Of a stretch of 64,000 nt of DNA, positions 13,601 through 21,177 are shown in pieces. The DNA is taken from assembly GCF_016405855.1 (NCBI RefSeq), contig NZ_JAEFCA010000001.1:1092840-1156839 (forward strand), given 5' to 3'. Positions within the stretch are counted from its first letter, which is position 1. Each line of letters opens with the position of its first letter. Below the pieces are notes generated by a model, which saw nothing but the letters and a program-made list of their open reading frames with translations, did not search any database and had not been told where the DNA came from. The position numbers and the translations under genes are program-made. Source of the DNA: Flavobacterium sp. IB48 (lineage in GTDB: Bacteria; Bacteroidota; Bacteroidia; Flavobacteriales; Flavobacteriaceae).

Positions 13601-16600
13601 CTAATTCAGCAGGAACACCATTTAGCTATAATGCTACAACAGCTGGCAGTAAATATCAGTTTAGAATTACAGATAACGTAACAGGTTGTGAAATTTTATC
13701 TAATATTTATGAGGTTCCTTTATTCGATCTTATTAGCGTAACAGCTACTACGGCTTCTGATGTAAAATGTATATCAGAAAATAATGGAACAATTCAAATC
13801 AATATCGCTGGGTATTCTGGTGCATACGATTATCAAATTTTTGACGGCCTAACTGCAGTAGTTGGAGCAAGCGGTTCTCACGATACCGCAACTTCAAATC
13901 CGTTTGTAATTCCTTTCGGATTAGTAGCAGGAAATAATTACACAGTACATATTCAAGAAACGGGTCATCCAAAATGTCCTTCGATTTCAAATCCGGTAAT
14001 TATCAAAGAGCCAACTGCGGCTTTAGCTTTAGATCCGTTAGTTGTTACACCATTAGGTTGTACTACTTTAGGAGCTGTAGTAATAACTGCTAAAGATGGT
14101 TGGGGTGATTATACCTATACTTTAACGCAGCCAGACTTAACAGTTGTAACAAACAAAAATGGTAAGTTTGATAATCTTAATCAAGTAGGACCAGCAGGAT
14201 CTTATAAAGTTTCTGTAAAAGACGCTAATGGTTGTGAGGTGACTGATTCATTTAATTTAAGTACACCGGTTCCTCCAACAGCAAGTATCGACCCTACAAC
14301 AGATTATTGTTATACAAATGCTGATAAAGCAACTATTGTGGTAATTGCTTCATCTACATCGCCTTTTGCATTGCCAACAGATACTTATGATTATAGTATT
14401 AATGGTGGTCAGACATGGCAAATTAATAATAATACATTCACTGATTTAACTCCTGGAGATTATACATTTACAGTTAGAGATAAATTTGGATGTACTGGTA
14501 CTACTTCAATTACTACAATTGAAGGACAGCTTTATTCTTCAGCAGAAAAAACAAAAGATATTTTCTGTACAGGTACAGTTGAAGGTACTATTAGAGTAAA
14601 AGCATCTGGTGGATATGCGCCTTATAGCTACACTGTAGCCATAAATGGTGGTGCAGCTTCTGCTCCAATTGCATTTGTAAACGGAACATATTCTGATTAT
14701 ACAGTTGTTTCTCCTCTTACAAGTACATACGATTTTGTAGTGTATGATGCTCATAACTGTCCAACTCCAGTTAGTACAGTGACTATGGTAGCGCCAACTG
14801 CAGTTACGTTTACTGCAACACCAACATCTCCATATTGTTCAGGAACACAAGGAAATGTTGATAATGGTTCTATCTTGTTTACTTTACCAACAAGTAATGA
14901 TAACCCGCCTTACACATACACTGTTCAGCGTACGGCACCTACAGTTGGTTTAGTATTAACACAAGTAAACAATCCGTTGTTTACAGGATTAAGTGCTGGT
15001 ACTTATGCTGTAAATGTTACATCTGACAGATTGTGTGACGCTCCAACAACCGTTGTTATTAACCCTCCAATTGCAGTAGTGGCAGAAGCTTCGGCTACAA
15101 AGTTTACTTGTACAGGAACAAGTATTAACGAGACGATTGTTACTGTTACTGGTAAATTTGGTACAGGCACAGGTTTAGTAGGAGATTATACTTATAGTAA
15201 TAACAAAACAAAATGGGAAACAAGCAATACATTTACGGTAGTTGATAACCAAAATGTTCAAACCCTAACATATTATGTTAGAGATAAAAATGGATGTATT
15301 GCTGAAGTTCAGATTACTGTGGATCCATTCCCAATATTGAAAAAACCTACAGTTACACAAGGAAGAAGAGCTGCTTGTAACAATGCTGGTGAAGTTATTG
15401 ATGTTGTAATCAATGGCGGAGCTAGTCCAGCGAACTTCCAATACGAAGTGTATCAGGATGGTGTTTTATTAAGTGGTGGTCCATATGCTGTGACAGGAAA
15501 TACATTTAGTTATTTAGCTCCAACTGTTGGTCATTTCTATCAGTTTAAAATAACTGATTTGACAACATCATGTTCTATTACAACTGATCCTTACGAAGTA
15601 CCAGTATTTAATACTGCTAAAGTTATTGCAAATGCTTCTTCGTCAGTTTCTTGTAATGGTTTAAGTGATGGTGAAATCACATTTAATATTGTTGATTACA
15701 CTGGTTCATACACCTATCAGGTTTACAACAATGGAGTAGCGGTTACAGGTGCTTCAGGATCTGGAACTACTGCAACAGCAAATCCGTTTACAATTCCTTT
15801 CGGGCTTTCTGCGGGAGCTAAGTATACAGTAGTAATTACTGAGACGGCTTATCCATTTTGTGATATTACATCTGCTGATGTAAACATCACTGAACCGCCA
15901 GTACTAGATCTAACGAATATGGTTGTTACGGTTAAAAACCAAAATTGTTGGACAACTGGAGCAGTTATTACTGCTGATGCTTCTACAATTGTAGGTGGAA
16001 CTCCTGGATCAGGATTTACATTTGCTTTCGTACCAGCAGGAACAGTTCCAACAGCGGGTCAATATTCATCTTCAAACACTAAAACATTTGCAACAACTAA
16101 AATTGCACCGTTGTTTGATTCGTATGATGTTTACGTAAAAGATGGTAACGGTTGTCCTAAGTTTAAAACAGTAAATATTTCATTAGATCCAAAACCTGCA
16201 ATTACAAATGTTGCGGTTGCGAGTCAATGTTATAATGCTGCAGGATACAGAATTGACGTTACTGCAAATGGTGTTGGTACTCTAGAATATAGTTTAGACG
16301 GAGTACAGTTCCAAGGCGCTAGTTTCTTTACAGTTACTGCTCCAGGAAATTATACAGTAACTGTACGAGATGCTAATAAGTGTACAACAACAGCTCCGGC
16401 TCCAGTTACAATTTATGAGCCTCTTGCGTTACGTGCAGAGGTTACAAAAGTGCCTACTTGTAAAGCTGCCGATGGTACAATCACTTTATTCGCTTCTGGT
16501 GGAAAAGTGCCAATGCCAAGTTATGTTTACACAAGAGATAATTGGTTGAATACAAGCACAAGTCCTGTATTTATAGGATTAGCTCCTGGAATAAAATATA

Positions 16601-19600
16601 CTTTTAGAGTAAGAGATGTTAATACAAATTGTGAGGTAGAGATTGAAGAAACAATAGATATGCCAACTGATGTTACAGGAATTGTTGCAACAGCGACTCC
16701 TACATCTTGTAATGGTTATGCTAATGGTAGCATCTCAGTAACAATTGCAACATCAAACAATAATCCTATATACAGATATAGCCTTTCTGGGCCTGTAAAT
16801 AGAGTACCTCAAGATAGTCCAATTTTCAACGACTTACCATTTGGTAATTATGTTGTAACGGTAACTTCAGGAAGAGGATGTTTTGCAACAGCACCAGCTA
16901 CAGTTGGTCAGCCACAGTCAGTGGTTGTTGCTAAACCTACAGTAACACAATACCTATGTTCTGCAGGAACAAACAATGCAGGTAACGCTACAATTACAGT
17001 AGAGCCAGGTTCTGTGACAGGTGGTTCTAACACTTATATCAGATATCAATTCATGAGAGATGGAGTTCAGGTACAAAATGATGATAGAAACACATATACC
17101 GAATCTGATTATTTAGGTGGTGACTATATCGTGAATGTATTTGATTCTAAAGGATGTCAAGGTAGTTACGCTACAGTAACAATCGATCCTTACATTGGAA
17201 TTGCTGATTTAAAAATTGTTGCTACGCAAATTACTTGTAATAACGATGAAGCTATTCAAGTAACTGCGATCGCTACAACAGGAACATTGCCAGCTTTAGA
17301 TTATACTATTGTTGGAATAGATGGTAATACATATCCTCTTACACCAAGTGTAAATGGATCATGGAATGACTTAAAAGTAGGTAATTATAAAATTGTTGTG
17401 ACTAATCCGGTAACAGGATGTAGTGTTGAAAAAATCTATATTGTTAACGAACCAAACACATTCAAATTTGTAGCTTCTGAAATTAAAAACCTTACTTGCT
17501 ATAGTGATGAAGATGGAGCAATTACGTTGACATTAGTCGATAATATTCCAACTCCAAAAGATGATGCTGGTAGATTTGATTATGTGATTACACATGAATC
17601 TGGAACGATTCTAAGAGGATCAACTACAACAACAGAATTAAAACTTTCGAATCTGAAAAGAGGTAAGTATACTGTTGTGGCAACATTAGTAGGTTCTCCT
17701 TTCTGTGACGTTCAAACTGAATTTAACATTGAGGGTCCAGCTACAGAATTAGAAATTCTAGCGTCTAAAAAAGACATTACTTGTGTAACAGGTAATGATG
17801 ATGGAGAAATCCGTATAAGCGCTCAAGGTGGATGGCCAGGTGATTATCTATATAAATTAGATGGTCCAGTAACAGTAGATTTTTCTGCTCAAAACGTATT
17901 CACAGGATTAAAAGCAGGATTGTATACAGTTTCTGTTAAAGATGCTGGAGGTTGTATTGATACCGATCAAGTTACTTTAGTAGTTCCAACACCAATTGTG
18001 GTTACAGCTTCAGCAGACAAAACATTATTATTGTGTAATGGAGATATGAGCGCGACTATTACTGCGACTTCGGTTACAGGCGGACAGGGTAGTAATTATT
18101 TATATACTTTAAATACTACTTCAGTTACTCCTGTAAGATCTTCAGGACCTCAGAATACACCATCATTTGCTGGTTTAGGAGCAGGAACTTATACGATAAC
18201 TGTTACTGACGGATTCAATTGTGTTGGCGAGTCAGCTCCAATAACAATTAATGAGCCTACTGAAGTTAAACCAAGTTTGGCTGAAACTAGAAAAATGACT
18301 TGTCTTACACAGACTCAACTTACTTTAAGTGCTACTGGTGGTACGCCTCCTTACACTTATAGTAGTGACGATGTAACATACTCAACAGTTCCTTTTACAA
18401 GTTCTGTTTCGTTTGATGTTGCTCCAGGCGCATACAAGTACTATGTGAAAGATGCAAACGGGTGTGTTGATTTTGTTTCTAACGAAATTACAATTGACCC
18501 GCTTGAGCCATTGAAAGCTAATTTGGATATATCTAATGCTGTAGTATTATGTCGTGAAGATCCAAGTGGTGTAATTGTGGCAAATGCTTCAGGTGGATTA
18601 GGAAACTATCAATATACTTTACTAGACGGTGCCGGAAACATACTAAAAGGACCACAGTCAGATGGTAGATTTGATAAGCTTATAGCTGGTGATTACAAAG
18701 TGGTTGTGAAGAGCGGTGATTGCGAAACTTTACCAGAAGATGTAAATATCGATCAGCCAAAAGAAGTATTCTCAGCTGAGTTTATTCCAACAGCAGTGAA
18801 ATGTTTTGGTGGAAATGATGGAACAATTGAAGTAATCGGTAAAGGTGGAACAGGAAGTTATAAATACTCTATTTCACCAAGAAACGATCAATACTTTGAC
18901 AGTAACATTTTTGAGAAATTGAAAGCTGGTTTCTATACAGTTATAGCAATGGATGAACATGGATGTTATGATACAGAAGTAGTTGAGGTTAAACAACCTA
19001 CAGCACCACTTTCAGTTGTTGAAACACCTGGAATGACAATGCCAGAAGAATGTGCTGGAGAACTTAATGGAGCATTTACAATTGACATTGCGGGCGGTAC
19101 ACCTCCTTATTTAGTTAGTTTAAATGATATTAATGGTACTTACCAACCGGTTACAGGAACACAACATACGTTTGAAAATCTTGCGGGAGGTGTTTATACA
19201 GTATTTGTGAAAGACGGCGGAAACTGTCCTCAAGAAGTAGAAGTTAGTGTACCATTGCCAGTAACGCTTAATCCAGTTGCTGAGGTAACGTATGACTGTG
19301 TGAACAACTCACAGGCAAACATGGTAATAGTAACTATTGATGCTTCTATTACAGACCCAACAGATGTAGATTATTCTCTTGATAACAATGGAACATTCCA
19401 GCCAAGTAACATCTTTACAAATGTTCCTGCTGGTGATCACTTCATCGTTGCAAGACATACTAACGGATGTGAAGTGCCAACGCCAATCTTTACTGTTAAC
19501 GCAGTTGCAGAACTTGGCTTAATAGACATTACAAACCAAAGTAAAGACATCAACACAATTGTGGTTCAAGCTACAGGTGGAGTTGCTCCTTACGAGTACA

Positions 19601-19995
19601 GTTTCAATGGAGAGTCATTTACATCATCTAACAGTTATAGAATCTATAAAACGGGTGATTATGTAGTTATCGTGAGAGATAAAAATGGTTGTGAGAAAAC
19701 AATAACAGTTCATGGAACATTCTATGATTTCTGTATGCCAAACTACTTTACTCCAAACGGTGACGGACAAAATGATACTATTGGTCCAGATTGTGGTGCA
19801 TTAGCATACAAAGAATTAACGTTCGATATTTATGACAGATATGGTAGAGTTGTTGCCAAATACCGTGTAAATGGTAAATGGGATGGTAGATACCATGGAA
19901 ATGAATTGCCAACAGGAGATTACTGGTACGTTCTTAAACTAAACGATCCAAAAGATCCTAGAGAGTTTGTTGGACATTTCACTTTATACAGATAA
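1666..19995 (+). CDS. sprB: SprB-like giant gliding motility adhesin (6109 aa)
   Basis: Mobile cell-surface adhesin of the Flavobacterium gliding machinery, exported by the type IX secretion system. Residues 1-25 are a signal peptide ending at LMLAQ. Residues about 26-370 are a unique N-terminal region, followed by a DUF11-like segment (about 370-510, KIVKDTDG..NKGNDDA). Several dozen SprB-type repeats of roughly 75-80 residues follow, typically opening with a Cys-containing SCNGxxDG-like motif, then GGxxPYxYxI and AGxYxVxVxDxxGC. A non-repeat, jelly-roll-like insert lies at about 1245-1465 (LLKEDFGSG to RQVPKSC). The C terminus (about 6024-6109, NYFTPNGDGQND to GHFTLYR) is a T9SS type B sorting domain. 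F. johnsoniae SprB is about 6500 residues, so this is a slightly shorter version. sprF follows 43 bp downstream. The frame is intact throughout. Confidence 0.95.
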   Translation: MRKPTNLRLILLTLFLLQSYLMLAQKTFVDFKPRFETSIRGDMMLIGNNIVNRDNGKAKEYANDPFTGGTDNNSENMQYIDIDGDPDTFSSSSATLKVPDASRACYNIVYAGLYWSGIYTQASLDNKTVKRSELGNIKFKLPQETAYHEISGTLIYDYYSGNPKSTNGDQVPYAYYYNVTDLLKASKNPEGEYTVANINSARGKLSNGGYAAGWSLFVIYEDPNSTAKYITAYDGFSWIQAGGQDLTYAISNFKTIPTGNVKVKLAFAALEGDKNTSGDTYSVNGTQVYTNERAKNNFFCSVINDLSGNNLARNPASTNTLGFDAGIIELNNASNAIIKNGDTKANLKLTTSGDGYGVYFNAFNVEVIAPQIALTKIVKDTDGKNIGGQNVTLGQQLVYEITIQNKGNDDATSLVITDQLPINVIFDQKNDLLPLPDGIIVKTPYDPVTRKIVFEVTDPKLITKNSPTVSKISFKVQVVPDCHSLSEACSNSIDNQAFATYKGKENTSFSIDETAPQGSVNSTDGCAVTPKATNFLVGVDGCEYTENVTLCTDTVDLIPAKGYDKYTWYSDAKMTNKIGEGNPFTVSKEGTYYVYNLAQAPCRSISQSFVVTRFKSTSKNPVLDFASEVVTCADTGQPFPNIYLCGGNDKKEIKTTITDASNIVWERFVEGSCTVSTGKNCPNESLTSTGNPNEFCKWEQVGSGPDYTADAKGRYRLTVTYKGGVCFNRFYFDVYQNPLTPTEKHKDIICSSNGSITVEGVPAGYEYAISKDPNGPIGAYQSSNIFPIATEGSYTVHVKQTNVTTFPCDFVVKNILIRKLDVDVKTVITQPLCASNKGTVEVAANNSNPNYTFVIKQGNATVQTIGPISNNKAIFDLLAGDYTLTVTTSDGCTNISDVKIIAPDALTATYDVKSLTACSDGEITVNPKGGTAPYYYSINNQPFVSENKIPVANPGGSYSIKVVDSHDCEYIIPTFSVNPIAKPTVTINSKNVSCYNTKEGEISISVSPADSGYTVSYSIAGVAGGAYTTLPTTGLAVGDYKVTVKYTINGVDCTDPEKVIKITGPTSTLTASAGVAELSGCGPTGNTKQGMVRITNPQGGVPFPAPNLYRYSFDGGNTYITDNFAYINPSSSPITLYIKDAAGCIFPMSGIILDEKPADPIFSDPVLTYNCKGEGTATVTVNADASPNYSYSYYLGKPDPANPSNYIYTLNTNTPANIFKDIPVGDYKIKVEYNLVSVPTYSNLLKEDFGSGPPTTAPGIAAAYCFNDQRVDPPYLCKYPDGTPSRSVEDNAYSVASFFWRDDDPNSNNSGAWFHFKDHTTNPNNLANTGDPDGRYLLVNVGNAAGKYGILYSKPIADVIPNQDVIVDFYVGNLLMPSYNSAAPIIRIELIDSKGNVVARDDTGEIAPGLNHPDRKKWVPISIKLNPGANTNLTFVIRSGSEVFNGNDLVIDDIWVRQVPKSCLQDKTLTLKVPSGQGFSAEVTGINGVKCKGDKNGTFSIVAKNFDTVNGFYYTLNGNATNPTWVKSMTSPVNFDDKGEGTYNVKVRFANNASSCSFDIPTTITSPTAFVVNASASAATCKGATVTATVSGGTPDYVVTLKDKNSSYIKTFPTTTWKIDEVPAGTYIVSGTDANGCNVAMNKDLVISAPSKPTASIVSNVGLCFDGSNATIRVSVSGGLKPYTYQVSTDGGLTYSNPSSTFNGPTFDYIAKGTGTYQFLILDDNKCDAITASQTINKAITAKADISVPLSCKTGTAANATIDVTIDGGTSPYTYTVTNKGTGAVLVNNGTTAGPTFSYSATTAATYVFAIKDKNGCPITVEKEVLAKVPVTATHAVNPVTCFGKADGYIDITPQNGVAPFKIQFNGTGAFTTVTTSPVRYGSLAGSVGAGTKYTYIVEDALGCQQQYTFYVIQPAAVTLTASITTPYNCTTNAATITASAGNGNGGFTYVLKNTTTGATIETNTTGIFNNLTIAGDYEVTATDSKSCPITKAAGTINALNPPKGMTLTPTAVKCPSNTTDVTITNVVNAAGVAVPTTGLEYRIKLPVPPGTSTYQTSNTFTGLAAGKTYTFEVRDANFCVYEKILDVPSLPVFAVALKSQNNISCSTATDGSAIFTVTGLGNGTGYSYKVDALPAVIGLTTPPTGSSFEISVPNLSPGLHTIVVTNTVTNCPQSQSVTIAAPPAALVLNPSTLVHVTCDNKGKATINVVGGWGTYEYTVTPTSPAGSAIVQTTTNVFSNLNAGAYSVSVKDLNGCTVTGTFTINDKVNPTASIDVSNSDFCVVGTGAKIVVSPNSAPNYTYVLDNGAVQNTGTFTGVTPGITHKIRVTDTSTGCYTDLTVPTINAPISAKLNPLVKDLTCDATNPNAVIEVSIKDGYPDYSYRVSTNGSGFSGSNIPVAAGATTFTYQTTTGAAAATYEFEIFDSKGCRTTVTQNIAARVTPTATTTPTNPTCYNGNDGSIIVNASLGLPPYTYEVSKVSDTGPFTTMTSKTYSNATAGDYWFRVTDAKKCQFVTAKTTVSNPPQLTAKADLTTALSCGTSNATQAATITVTVLLPGTPYSGTDKYRYSFNGVLPAGTSNTYTTSTPGAVTVDVFDANNCPYRIPVSPVVNTLNPPSNMAFSQANVISCMATQLDTDLTVSYSGGVGPFRVEITSTDAVPAPAVAVATGVTAQSYVFKDLAPGNYSFKVTDANKCTTTGDYKIEKVELPIANGSVISNVICKGASDGKLSFTVSGNVGATYTYELRNSVNALVPIIQSSKTGNVIDYVGLPADTYTFRVTNSTTTCYATKVLEVKEPKDPLALLAPTITPITCSPNNGKVVINTTGGWGNNRYTLTQPDGTLVGPQPSSTFANITQSGTYGISVTDLNGNGCTVTDTFTVDAKVLPSASIDLTASDLCYDSVGKATIVVTPTVPSPTYMYNINDGVYQSSGTFPNLEPGRYNVKVKDMATGCILPLSAIDIESELKFNATLSKSANCLTQNTEIKGIVSGGKLNYSYTVTKNGTLDPTVIPVTGTTFTYTDPVDPPQVGNTTYIFTLTDASDAKCSLTSTVVVGPRTDPDFTLTPNSTILCNGDATGSITVAIDKTKGVSPYTISVYNTTTSTSYGAQTTGLPAGDYTVRVTDDKGCYIEKTTDIKQPAKIEFDIDVKPMTCDTSGSGISYGSITVHNFTGGSSDIAPLGPFTYTLTNNVNEPTQVAPHAISDVRGDYTFNILNFGIYQLTVSDKNGCSVTKTISMASKPEDLKIEVKAGTASCTTASLVVTVNTPIIGGPYHFALYPINSASTPPYKYADNTGSYQDSDSTNPADPEYTQSTFNGLLPGVTYSFIVYDVTTDCYFFKQAEAPTLTSSNLNIAVTPANVTCQGAGNGNVSFTFTGTKPTTETVKYEVYNSQSNTLVTPAVGGTVTLPTNSATNVGPLVPGTYYILFTELDNTSTVVCMNTSKTFTISESVVPLTLKVSSPKNDNCGTDQGIIEAFGQGGTVTKVVVDPSDPTKTITVPAPYLYQIFPDTGVAGVIDGSDKPVTDAGLSASFDPALHTGSTFNKEWGHYLVYVKDANGCIQVEFIEVKLDPTPVITAVVNSVCAEEDSFVIDVDMTTFGIAPYTYSLDGFDFVPMPATPFSISNLHSGNHTVEVRDFNGCGNKVTLNPIAVPLDIKAKFTIDPTCRDADGTITAVVTGGFAPNNFEYTLKNNTVATVNVVQINNPKFVGQAAGNYTVTVRDLNTNCSKSVIVDLLVPTLVDLVPGDITTTAVDCNGTQGTNNNGTLTVNLRAVNDNPDYKFILTPVLPAGPAITQDNNNYFTGLIAGDYTVKVISSRGCEFEVPANVPAPSAVYATATATPFSCAVDPTTTTVVVSAAGGTGTGTFTFSKDGTNYFTSNSTPADDNYTFELSDTGSAQNPDYWVKDANGCIYKTNGLVTKLDPLPKLISATAKRNSATGSQIDCQNGRELIQIDVVGGSTPADFKYEVSIDGTGYVVLTNSAGTPFSYNATTAGSKYQFRITDNVTGCEILSNIYEVPLFDLISVTATTASDVKCISENNGTIQINIAGYSGAYDYQIFDGLTAVVGASGSHDTATSNPFVIPFGLVAGNNYTVHIQETGHPKCPSISNPVIIKEPTAALALDPLVVTPLGCTTLGAVVITAKDGWGDYTYTLTQPDLTVVTNKNGKFDNLNQVGPAGSYKVSVKDANGCEVTDSFNLSTPVPPTASIDPTTDYCYTNADKATIVVIASSTSPFALPTDTYDYSINGGQTWQINNNTFTDLTPGDYTFTVRDKFGCTGTTSITTIEGQLYSSAEKTKDIFCTGTVEGTIRVKASGGYAPYSYTVAINGGAASAPIAFVNGTYSDYTVVSPLTSTYDFVVYDAHNCPTPVSTVTMVAPTAVTFTATPTSPYCSGTQGNVDNGSILFTLPTSNDNPPYTYTVQRTAPTVGLVLTQVNNPLFTGLSAGTYAVNVTSDRLCDAPTTVVINPPIAVVAEASATKFTCTGTSINETIVTVTGKFGTGTGLVGDYTYSNNKTKWETSNTFTVVDNQNVQTLTYYVRDKNGCIAEVQITVDPFPILKKPTVTQGRRAACNNAGEVIDVVINGGASPANFQYEVYQDGVLLSGGPYAVTGNTFSYLAPTVGHFYQFKITDLTTSCSITTDPYEVPVFNTAKVIANASSSVSCNGLSDGEITFNIVDYTGSYTYQVYNNGVAVTGASGSGTTATANPFTIPFGLSAGAKYTVVITETAYPFCDITSADVNITEPPVLDLTNMVVTVKNQNCWTTGAVITADASTIVGGTPGSGFTFAFVPAGTVPTAGQYSSSNTKTFATTKIAPLFDSYDVYVKDGNGCPKFKTVNISLDPKPAITNVAVASQCYNAAGYRIDVTANGVGTLEYSLDGVQFQGASFFTVTAPGNYTVTVRDANKCTTTAPAPVTIYEPLALRAEVTKVPTCKAADGTITLFASGGKVPMPSYVYTRDNWLNTSTSPVFIGLAPGIKYTFRVRDVNTNCEVEIEETIDMPTDVTGIVATATPTSCNGYANGSISVTIATSNNNPIYRYSLSGPVNRVPQDSPIFNDLPFGNYVVTVTSGRGCFATAPATVGQPQSVVVAKPTVTQYLCSAGTNNAGNATITVEPGSVTGGSNTYIRYQFMRDGVQVQNDDRNTYTESDYLGGDYIVNVFDSKGCQGSYATVTIDPYIGIADLKIVATQITCNNDEAIQVTAIATTGTLPALDYTIVGIDGNTYPLTPSVNGSWNDLKVGNYKIVVTNPVTGCSVEKIYIVNEPNTFKFVASEIKNLTCYSDEDGAITLTLVDNIPTPKDDAGRFDYVITHESGTILRGSTTTTELKLSNLKRGKYTVVATLVGSPFCDVQTEFNIEGPATELEILASKKDITCVTGNDDGEIRISAQGGWPGDYLYKLDGPVTVDFSAQNVFTGLKAGLYTVSVKDAGGCIDTDQVTLVVPTPIVVTASADKTLLLCNGDMSATITATSVTGGQGSNYLYTLNTTSVTPVRSSGPQNTPSFAGLGAGTYTITVTDGFNCVGESAPITINEPTEVKPSLAETRKMTCLTQTQLTLSATGGTPPYTYSSDDVTYSTVPFTSSVSFDVAPGAYKYYVKDANGCVDFVSNEITIDPLEPLKANLDISNAVVLCREDPSGVIVANASGGLGNYQYTLLDGAGNILKGPQSDGRFDKLIAGDYKVVVKSGDCETLPEDVNIDQPKEVFSAEFIPTAVKCFGGNDGTIEVIGKGGTGSYKYSISPRNDQYFDSNIFEKLKAGFYTVIAMDEHGCYDTEVVEVKQPTAPLSVVETPGMTMPEECAGELNGAFTIDIAGGTPPYLVSLNDINGTYQPVTGTQHTFENLAGGVYTVFVKDGGNCPQEVEVSVPLPVTLNPVAEVTYDCVNNSQANMVIVTIDASITDPTDVDYSLDNNGTFQPSNIFTNVPAGDHFIVARHTNGCEVPTPIFTVNAVAELGLIDITNQSKDINTIVVQATGGVAPYEYSFNGESFTSSNSYRIYKTGDYVVIVRDKNGCEKTITVHGTFYDFCMPNYFTPNGDGQNDTIGPDCGALAYKELTFDIYDRYGRVVAKYRVNGKWDGRYHGNELPTGDYWYVLKLNDPKDPREFVGHFTLYR
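7140..17300 (+). repeat. Higher-order coding repeat of about 1.85-1.9 kb inside sprB
   Basis: Blocks of about eight SprB repeats recur with matching order. NPPKGM near 7.65 kb matches NPPSNM near 9.49 kb. The GGWG block near 8.25 kb recurs near 10.1 kb and 14.1 kb, each followed by an ASID motif. TATSNPFVIPFGL near 13.9 kb matches TATANPFTIPFGL near 15.8 kb. ATPTSPYC near 14.8 kb matches ATPTSC near 16.7 kb. The spacings are 1.84-1.89 kb. Copies are diverged, so this is old block duplication. Boundaries are approximate. Confidence 0.75.
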
Positions 19996-20038
19996 CAAAA
20001 TTATAGCCCCAATGATGTTATCTAAAAATATTATTACA

Positions 20039-21019
20039 ATGAAAAAGTTTATTTTATCCTTAGTACTCATGGCTGTAACAACAAGTTACAGCCAAGAGTT
20101 AAACCTACCAGTGTTTACGCAGTATTTAGCTGATAACCCTTTTATTCTTTCTCCTGCTTATGCTGGTATTGGAGATAATCTCCGTATTAGAGCCAACGGT
20201 TTAACTCAGTGGGTCGGAATTAAAGATGCACCAGATAACCAATCATTGTATGCAGATTTTCGTGTTCTAGATCGTTCTGGAGTTGGTATATCATTGTATA
20301 ACGACAGCAATGGTAATACAAGACAAACAGGAGCAAAAGTTTCGTTTGCCCACCACTTGATTTTAGATTATCGTTCAGAACAGTATCTTTCATTTGGTAT
20401 ATCATATAACTTTAATAGTTTCCGAATCGATACGGGTAATTTTACAGGAGACGTAAATGGCGTTCCTGTGGCATTAGACCCTTCAATTACAGACAATCGT
20501 TACAATTCAAATAACAACTTTGACATTAGTGCATTGTACCGTAACAAAGGATTTTATTTTAGTTTTAACGCCAATAACGTTTTAAAGAAAAATACAGATA
20601 AGTATAGAGGAGTAGAACCTGATTTGCTTTCTAATTATCAGATTTATTCTGGATTTACTTTCAGAGATGGAGAAAACAGACGTATCGAATATGAACCATC
20701 GGTTTTCTTTCAATATTTTGCAAGTGACCAACGTTCTACAACTGATTTGAACTTCAAATACAGACGTTATAATCGTTACGAAGATTACTATTGGATTGGA
20801 GTTTCTTACCGTTTCTTAAATGACCAGTTCCCAAAACCTTTGTCAATGGGACCAATGGCTGGTTTTATGAAATCTAAATTCTATTTTGCATATTCTTACC
20901 AGATAATGTTTAATGGTCTTGGAGCATATAACTCAGGAACGCATTCAATCACCATCGGATTCGATTTCTTGCAATCAATCAGTAACTGTCCTTGTACACA
21001 GAGTCCAGTTCACGATTAA
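20039..21019 (+). CDS. sprF: PorP/SprF family outer membrane protein
   Basis: A 326-residue PorP/SprF-family protein. In F. johnsoniae SprF is needed for SprB to reach the surface, acting with the type IX system. The chosen ATG at 20039 gives a clean signal peptide (MKKFILSLVLMAVTTSYSQE), followed by the family-typical NLPVFTQYLADNPFILSPAYAGIGDNL-type opening, here split by the usual Asn-Pro-Ala positions. The remainder is rich in alternating aromatic strands (DFRVLDRSGVGISLYND, YLSFGISYNFNSF), as in an outer membrane barrel, and ends with a CPC motif near the C terminus. An in-frame ATG at 19967 would overlap the sprB end and add 24 residues in front of the signal peptide, so it is rejected. 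It lies directly behind sprB, almost certainly co-transcribed. Confidence 0.9.
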   Translation: MKKFILSLVLMAVTTSYSQELNLPVFTQYLADNPFILSPAYAGIGDNLRIRANGLTQWVGIKDAPDNQSLYADFRVLDRSGVGISLYNDSNGNTRQTGAKVSFAHHLILDYRSEQYLSFGISYNFNSFRIDTGNFTGDVNGVPVALDPSITDNRYNSNNNFDISALYRNKGFYFSFNANNVLKKNTDKYRGVEPDLLSNYQIYSGFTFRDGENRRIEYEPSVFFQYFASDQRSTTDLNFKYRRYNRYEDYYWIGVSYRFLNDQFPKPLSMGPMAGFMKSKFYFAYSYQIMFNGLGAYNSGTHSITIGFDFLQSISNCPCTQSPVHD

Positions 21020-21137
21020 ACAAGTAATTTTTATCATCTTTGAGAATAATTTTGTTTATTTTCATAATTTACAACGTTTTCGTTTTTATTAATGGATTAT
21101 TTTTGCTTTTTTGAAATTTAGACTACGCTAAAAGTTC

Positions 21138-21145
21138 TATATTTG
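21138..21145 (+). promoter_or_regulatory. Bacteroidota -7 box upstream of pgk
   Basis: TATATTTG matches TAnnTTTG 32 bp before the pgk ATG. No convincing -33 TTG or TTTG element sits at the usual 19-21 bp spacing, so only the -7 half is supported. It implies that pgk starts its own transcript rather than being read from sprF. Confidence 0.5.
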
Positions 21146-21177
21146 TTATTCTTTCAAAAAATTAAAAAAATTAGCAG

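Noticed and set aside
3213..14754. Reverse-strand open frames within sprB
   Set aside because: They are short, lie antisense to the repeats, have no promoter-like boxes or family features, and change with each repeat.
1666..19995. sprB as a chimera or misassembly because of its size and repeats
   Set aside because: The frame is intact for 18 kb, repeats are diverged in DNA, and both the signal peptide and sorting domain are present, as in known SprB.
19967..20038. In-frame ATG upstream of the chosen sprF start
   Set aside because: It lies within the end of sprB and places 24 residues before a clear signal peptide; ATG 20039 gives a normal exported protein.
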